From: AP-15 sp963732095
Lineage (GTDB): Bacteria; Pseudomonadota; Alphaproteobacteria; ATCC43930; CGMCC-115725
Direction of reading: 5' to 3'
Assembly: GCA_963732095.1 (NCBI GenBank)
Contig: CAVSZA010000072.1
Coordinates: 124,001 to 188,000 of the forward strand
DNA: 64,000 nucleotides
In this document: positions 59,518 through 64,000 of the stretch, piece after piece
Position numbering within the stretch: the first letter of the stretch is position 1
How the letters are laid out: every line of letters starts with the position of its first letter
The notes under the pieces: generated by a model
Databases searched by the model: none
Seen by the model: the letters and a program-made list of their open reading frames with translations, nothing else
What the model was told of the DNA's origin: nothing
Translations under genes and position numbers: made by a program

Positions 59518-60815
59518 CGGCGTTCTCCCTCGCCGAGCCGCTGTTCGACCCAGAGCGCGACTTGGAGTAGAGGCTCGTCCGCGTGCCGGCGAGCGACCAC
59601 CTGAACGCCGACCGGAAGTCCATCGGGACCGCTTCCGGCAGGCAACGTCAGGCACGGCATATAAAACTGCGTCCAAAGAGAGTTGAAAACTGCGGAGCCG
59701 GTATCGGCGAGCCCGCGCGGGGCCTGGCCAGGCGCCGGCAGGGTCAGGATCGCATCGAAGCCGGAGGCCCAGTTTTGCGCGGCCCTTCGCGCCTTCTCGG
59801 CGCCGCGGCAGGCCGCCCGGAAGGCGTCGAGCGTCAACTCGCGGCCGAGAGCGATTTTTTCGTTACGCAGCTCCGGGCTCAGCAGGGCCTCGTGCCGATA
59901 AAGTTCGGGCATGTGGTTGCGCAAGCCTTCGAACGACCCGAGGACCCTCTGCCACTCGTCCGCTTGCGCGCATTCCGCCGGCAGCTCGGTCTCGCCGACG
60001 GCGGCGCCAGCAGCGGCAAGCCGTTCGGCCGCGCTCTCGAGCACGGCCCTGCCTTCCGGCTGCGCGTCGCCCCAGTGCGGGCCCCGGCATAGGCCGAGCC
60101 GTGGTGCGGTCTGCGGGATCGCCGGAGCCGTATAGGGGATCGCCATGATCGCGGCGCGGAACAGCGCAATGTCGCCGACCGAGCGCGCCATGATGCCGAC
60201 CGTATCGAGGGTCTCGGTGTTGATCCGCATGCCGGCCGGCGGAAACAGCCCGAAACTCGGCTTGAACCCGACGACCCCGCAATAGGCGGCCGGCCGGATC
60301 ACCGAGCCGCCGGTCTGCGTGCCGATGGCGAGCGGCACCATGAAGTCGGCAACCGCCGCCGCCGAGCCGCTCGACGAACCTCCCGGGGTAAAATCGGCGT
60401 CGTGCGGGTTCGTCGTCGGGCCGGGATGACGATTGGCGAATTCGGTCGTGACCGTCTTGCCGAGCAGCACGCCGCCGGCCGCGCGCGGCAATGCCGCGGC
60501 GCTGGCGTCGCTCCCGGGTCGGCAGCCGACATAAATCGGCGAGCCGTAAGTCGTCGGCATGTCGACGGTATCGAAAATATCCTTTATGCCGAACGGCACG
60601 CCCCTGAGCAGCGTATTTTGCCGTGCCTTGTCAGCCTCGCGCGCCTTGGCCAACGCCGCTTCCGCGGCGAGGTGGCTCCACGCGCGCACCACCGGCTCGC
60701 GTTCGGCGATCCGCCCGAGGCAGCTGCTGACGACAGCCTCGGCCGTCAACTCGCCGCCTTCGATGAGGCGAACCAAGCTGATGGCGGAAAGACGATGTGG
60801 CTCGACTTTCGGCAT
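59514..60815 (-). CDS. Amidase signature enzyme (paralogue 2)
   Basis: The 433-residue amidase has the same triad: GVPFGIKDIFDTVDMPTTYG, FTPGGSSSGSAAAVADFMVP and GTQTGGSVIRPAAYCGVVGF. It is clearly paralogous to the downstream copy across the full length, so the pair arose by tandem duplication. The first gene of a four-gene minus-strand unit (amidase, amidase, NIPSNAP, NIPSNAP). No regulator gene adjoins. Confidence 0.93.
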   Translation of the reverse strand: MPKVEPHRLSAISLVRLIEGGELTAEAVVSSCLGRIAEREPVVRAWSHLAAEAALAKAREADKARQNTLLRGVPFGIKDIFDTVDMPTTYGSPIYVGCRPGSDASAAALPRAAGGVLLGKTVTTEFANRHPGPTTNPHDADFTPGGSSSGSAAAVADFMVPLAIGTQTGGSVIRPAAYCGVVGFKPSFGLFPPAGMRINTETLDTVGIMARSVGDIALFRAAIMAIPYTAPAIPQTAPRLGLCRGPHWGDAQPEGRAVLESAAERLAAAGAAVGETELPAECAQADEWQRVLGSFEGLRNHMPELYRHEALLSPELRNEKIALGRELTLDAFRAACRGAEKARRAAQNWASGFDAILTLPAPGQAPRGLADTGSAVFNSLWTQFYMPCLTLPAGSGPDGLPVGVQVVARRHADEPLLQVALWVEQRLGEGERR

Positions 60816-60944
60816 AAAGGCACCCCGCCCGGCAGTGGTTCGGGTATTTAGCCACAGTGGGACCTCAAGCGCATGCGAGAATTGCGGCGCGCCATTTGCC
60901 CGCTCCGCAGAGATCGGCCATAACTGCGTCCGCCGGTCGCAATC

Positions 60945-62585
60945 ATGTCACAAGCCGCAAGCCCTCCCGACTTCACGGTGCCGCCGCTGCGGGCAGGCAA
61001 TTATTCAGCCGAAATCGTCGCCGGTCCGCGGGGGCCTGTCGCGGTCTACCAATTCGCATTCGAGCGGCGGGGCGGCCGACGGCTGCTGGTCTTGAAGCTC
61101 GACCATTACGGCGACTTCCTGATCGGGTTGCCCGCGCTGAAAAGGCTGCGCCGAGCCTTCCCGACGGATCACATCACCCTGGTTTGCGGGTCGTGGAACC
61201 TCGAGCTCGCGCGGCGGCTCGGCACAGCGGACGAGGTCCGAACCTACGATTTCTTCCCCGAAAACGGAGCCTTGTGGACCGGGCAGCCTTTCGAAGGCTT
61301 AGAGCGATTCCGAGAAGTCTGCTACGGAGCCTTTGACATTGCGATCGACCTGCGGGTGGATGAGGACACCCGTTTCCTGCTCGAACATGTCGAGGCGGCG
61401 ACCCGATGCGGGATCGGCCTGCGAGCGCGTTACCCGTTTCTGGACATCGTGCTGCCGGCGCAATTCGAGCGGCGCGAGAGTGACGGCCGATGGATCTCGA
61501 TCGAGCCCGACCGCTTCGAATCATGCATGCCAAGACGGACGCCGTTCTTCCACGAGAACGATTTTTCGGTCACCAACAGGCATCTCGTTTTCGGGCCATA
61601 CATCTTGCTGCCGCGAGGCAGATTGCGAGCGCATTTTGGACTGCGCCTGGTGACGGCGTTGCCGCGCCTTTCGAGGGTCACGCTCGTGATCGACGTGACC
61701 CGGAACGCGGGTTCCCAGACAGTCGCGACCAGGCGGGTCTCGTGGTCGCATCGCGGAGAGCCGTGCGGCGCGGCACTCGAATTCACCAATGATGACCCCG
61801 GCGCCCTCTACGAATTCCGTATTCACGCGCGGGGCCGCCCCATTCGCTCTCGCCTACGGTTTTTCGGGGTCCGGATCGAGCTGATCGGCGGGTCGACGGC
61901 GCGGTTCAAACGCTCGGAGCTGCACATCGGCGAACAACTCTCGTTGCTCGCCGATTTGATCGAACAGCGAACCCGCAACCTCTATCCCCGCGATCTATTC
62001 GACAGGACGCCCGCCGGATCTAAGAACACGATACGGGACGCTTCGGCCAAGCAGGTCGTCATTTCGCCGGTCAGCAATTCGGAGTTGCGCGACTGGGGCA
62101 CAGCGAATTACGCGCGATTGATCGCGCTCCTACTCGACAGGACGGATTGCCGTATCGTTCTCGTCGGCTCCGGCGCGCAACATCGCCAACTCGACCGGAT
62201 CCTGGAGGAGAATGGACGGGACCCCCGCATCACCAATTTTGCCGGCGCCAGCGACTGGTTCGGAACCGCGGAAATCGTCCGGTCGGCGGATCTGGTGATT
62301 GCCAATAATTCCGGGGTCGCCCACCTCGCAGCGGCTTACGGCACGCCGACCCTCGCGATCTACTCCGGCAGCCACCAGCCGCAGGAATGGGGACCGCGCG
62401 GCGATGGTGTCCGCGCGGTCATGGCGCTGGTGCCGTGCTCACCCTGCGGGTACGACAAACTCGAGGAATGCCCGAACGATCATTTGTGCATGAAGCAGAT
62501 CGTGCCGGAAACTGTCGCCGATCAGGCAATGGCCATGCTGGCTGGTGATACTCGACGACGCTCCTCCTGCAGTGTTTCGGCTTGA
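60945..62585 (+). CDS. GT9-like glycosyltransferase with inserted beta-rich domain
   Basis: The 546-residue protein has an N-terminal GT-B Rossmann half (LVLKLDHYGDFLIGLPALKR, DHITLVCGSWNLELARRLG) and a C-terminal half with ISPVSNSELRDWGTANYARL, NNSGVAHLAAAYGTPTLAIY and CSPCGYDKLEECPNDHLC. This resembles heptosyltransferase family 9. Normal enzymes are about 350 residues. Residues about 175-330 form an extra block (HLVFGPYILLPRGRLRAHFG, LRFFGVRIELIG) that looks like a beta-sandwich. It likely glycosylates lipopolysaccharide or another surface glycan. Confidence 0.82.
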   Translation: MSQAASPPDFTVPPLRAGNYSAEIVAGPRGPVAVYQFAFERRGGRRLLVLKLDHYGDFLIGLPALKRLRRAFPTDHITLVCGSWNLELARRLGTADEVRTYDFFPENGALWTGQPFEGLERFREVCYGAFDIAIDLRVDEDTRFLLEHVEAATRCGIGLRARYPFLDIVLPAQFERRESDGRWISIEPDRFESCMPRRTPFFHENDFSVTNRHLVFGPYILLPRGRLRAHFGLRLVTALPRLSRVTLVIDVTRNAGSQTVATRRVSWSHRGEPCGAALEFTNDDPGALYEFRIHARGRPIRSRLRFFGVRIELIGGSTARFKRSELHIGEQLSLLADLIEQRTRNLYPRDLFDRTPAGSKNTIRDASAKQVVISPVSNSELRDWGTANYARLIALLLDRTDCRIVLVGSGAQHRQLDRILEENGRDPRITNFAGASDWFGTAEIVRSADLVIANNSGVAHLAAAYGTPTLAIYSGSHQPQEWGPRGDGVRAVMALVPCSPCGYDKLEECPNDHLCMKQIVPETVADQAMAMLAGDTRRRSSCSVSA

Positions 62586-62650
62586 TTTTGTGCAGGGCAC
62601 ATTCGCACGATGATCCGCAATTGTAGCCTCACGTCGAGCGGAATGCGGGG

Positions 62651-63739
62651 ATGAGCCACAATCAGCTCCTTTCGCGCGAGGACGTGATCAACGCCTACAA
62701 GTTTATCCTCGGACGTGCGCCGGAGAGCGAGCAAGTGATCGACGGACACCGTGCGTACCGGTCTGTCGACGAGCTGCGTCTCGCGTTCCTGATGTCGAGC
62801 GAATTTCGGAGGCGATTTCAGTACTTGGTGGGCTCGATGCCTAGCAGACGCAGGCGCAAATCGGGCTCACAGTTTCGCAGGCTATTTCGCCGTCTGGCGG
62901 GCTCGACGGCCGACGCCGGGAGGCTTCCCGAGATCCCAAACCACCAGGATTCGCAAAACCCGCCGTCCGCCGCGGCGATGCATCCAGAACTGGAGAAGCT
63001 CCAAGGTTTGCAAACGGCCGCAGTGGACGAGAATCCCGGGATAGAAGCAGGTCGCAATATTGGCGCTGGTTATCTCAGGGGAACCGGGTTGGAATATGGA
63101 AACCTCGTGCCCTTCATCGAGCAAGATCCGGATTGGATCGCTGCCATGGCTGCGGCCCGTGGGAGAAGCATAGTCGCGCCCCACCGTCTTATGAACCTTT
63201 TTTTGATCATCAAGTACTCCGAGATGTCAGGAAACATCATAGAATTCGGGGCTTACACTGGTGGCTCCTCGATCTTTATGGCCGCCCTGAGCAAGCGCCT
63301 CGGCAAGCCTTCCAAGGTGTTCGCCCTCGACACCTTCACGGGCATGCCGGATTCTGATCCGTTGCTGGACATGCACGGGGCTGGTGACTTCCCCGCAAAC
63401 TTCGACGAGCTGCAGCTGCTGAAGACGCAGCTACAGCTCGACAACCTGGTCTTGATCAAGGGGCTGTTCGAGAATGGAGTTCGACAGATCCCGGCCGAAG
63501 AGCGACGGTTCTGCCTTTCACATGTCGATTGCGACATTTATACGTCCGTCAGATTTTCTATCGCTTTTACTAAGGAGCACGCCGTCCCGGGAGCTTACAT
63601 TATCTTCGATGACCCGCTCACCAGTAACTGCCTGGGCGCGCTCAAGCCTGTGGAACAGGATTTGGTCCAGAAAGAAGGGCTCTTTGCCGAGCAGGTTTAT
63701 CCTCACCTTGTCTATCGGTTCCCTCCGCTGGGACGCTAG
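62651..63739 (+). CDS. TylF/MycF-type methyltransferase with N-terminal helical domain
   Basis: A 362-residue protein. Residues 1-50 (LLSREDVINAYKFILGRAPE, FLMSSEFRRRFQ) match the DUF4214-like helical motif of some glycan-active enzymes. Residues 51-150 are disordered and basic. Residues 150-362 form a SAM methyltransferase: GNIIEFGAYTGGSSIFMAAL, KVFALDTFTGMPDSDPLLDM and LSHVDCDIYTSVRFSIAFTK, AYIIFDDP. TylF-like enzymes O-methylate sugars. Directly downstream of the GT9-like gene, it probably modifies the same glycan. Confidence 0.85.
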   Translation: MSHNQLLSREDVINAYKFILGRAPESEQVIDGHRAYRSVDELRLAFLMSSEFRRRFQYLVGSMPSRRRRKSGSQFRRLFRRLAGSTADAGRLPEIPNHQDSQNPPSAAAMHPELEKLQGLQTAAVDENPGIEAGRNIGAGYLRGTGLEYGNLVPFIEQDPDWIAAMAAARGRSIVAPHRLMNLFLIIKYSEMSGNIIEFGAYTGGSSIFMAALSKRLGKPSKVFALDTFTGMPDSDPLLDMHGAGDFPANFDELQLLKTQLQLDNLVLIKGLFENGVRQIPAEERRFCLSHVDCDIYTSVRFSIAFTKEHAVPGAYIIFDDPLTSNCLGALKPVEQDLVQKEGLFAEQVYPHLVYRFPPLGR

Positions 63740-63849
63740 ATCTACAATGCCCTCCGGCAAACGTAGCGCGGCGATCAAAAACCTGGGAATTACGACCGCG
63801 CCGCGGCAGAGTTGAAGAGAGCCAAACGCCAACTTTGGAGGAGCCGAAT

Positions 63850-64000
63850 ATGCCGCAATCCGCGATACCCCCGGGACGTCATGCGCCGGTTCGGCCGGAG
63901 TGGTTGAACAAGCGCCGGGAGGAGATCATCGAGCCTGATCTGCCGATTGTCGATCCGCACCATCATTTGTGGGACCGGCCGGGCAACCGCTATCTGTTCC
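63850..64000 (+). CDS. Amidohydrolase, 5' part only
   Basis: GGAGGAG at 63837-63843 is 6 bases before ATG 63850. The frame stays open to the window edge and reads MPQSAIPPGRHAPVRPEWLN, DLPIVDPHHHLWDRPGNRYL. VDPHHHLWD is the metal-binding start of the amidohydrolase 2 (TIM-barrel lactonase/decarboxylase) family. The rest lies outside the window. Confidence 0.85.
   Translation, partial: MPQSAIPPGRHAPVRPEWLNKRREEIIEPDLPIVDPHHHLWDRPGNRYLF

Noticed and set aside
58426..59604. 392-codon plus-strand frame
   Set aside because: Antisense to the first amidase; no domain and the amidase motifs are clear on the other strand.

Overview
This window is chromosomal DNA from a GC-rich alphaproteobacterium. 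Gene content points to a free-living, soil-type Rhodospirillales/Hyphomicrobiales-like organism: a CarD regulator next to a 7Fe ferredoxin, an alphaproteobacterial-style cspA-infA pair, and many amidohydrolases, CoA-dependent enzymes and SDRs. There is no rRNA or tRNA, so placement below class is inference.

Layout. 1-9.3 kb is mostly housekeeping: a glycosyltransferase cut by the left edge, a TerB-like protein, fdxA, carD, a metal-ligand-depleted phosphatase relative, a ketopantoate-reductase-like gene, cspA-infA, a DEAD-box helicase, an orphan AsnC ligand-binding domain, a Rieske ferredoxin, an iron alcohol dehydrogenase and a TusA-like protein. 10-19 kb holds a solitary sdhA divergent from a LysR gene, tlyA reading into an hxlR remnant, an MFS remnant, two amidohydrolases, a second LysR gene and an isochorismatase-fold hydrolase. 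19-23.9 kb is an efflux operon (MFS_3, DoxX, EmrB, EmrA) in which three of four genes carry single-base frameshifts. 24.5-28.1 kb is a two-subunit ring-hydroxylating oxygenase, a multiply broken tetR and a PqqC/TenA-fold enzyme. 28-43 kb is catabolic and general metabolism: transporter, RidA, threonine synthase, SDR, LLM oxidoreductase, cupin, SMP-30, CoA-transferase, two-component-monooxygenase-like flavoprotein, EttA, MlaC and hydrolases. 43-45 kb is a broken AbiEii-type module, a nucleotidyltransferase remnant and a MITE-like inverted repeat. 45-51.4 kb has a sugar ABC importer, an acyl-CoA dehydrogenase, small alpha/beta-barrel enzymes and an SDR. 49.6-56.1 kb is a graveyard: lplT fragment, frameshifted DUF5681 gene, a periplasmic repeat protein with a 141-bp tandem array and one frameshift, a resolvase tail, a decayed MNT-HepT pair and several repeat families. 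56.1-64 kb is homogentisate dioxygenase, paired NIPSNAP proteins, paired amidases, a GT9 glycosyltransferase with an inserted domain, a TylF-type methyltransferase and the start of another amidohydrolase.

How it fits together. Core and catabolic genes are intact with good ribosome-binding sites. Single-base indels and deletion scars are concentrated in efflux, toxin-antitoxin, regulator and mobile-element genes. That asymmetry argues for real decay rather than uniform sequencing error, though local error cannot be excluded without reads. At least five dispersed palindromic repeat families sit in intergenic gaps, often between convergent genes. I found no CRISPR array, complete insertion sequence or prophage. 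The best candidates for something undescribed are the small membrane protein plus periplasmic tandem-repeat protein pair (52.6-54.8 kb), which share a Cys-bracketed motif, and the GT9 enzyme with a beta-rich insertion.
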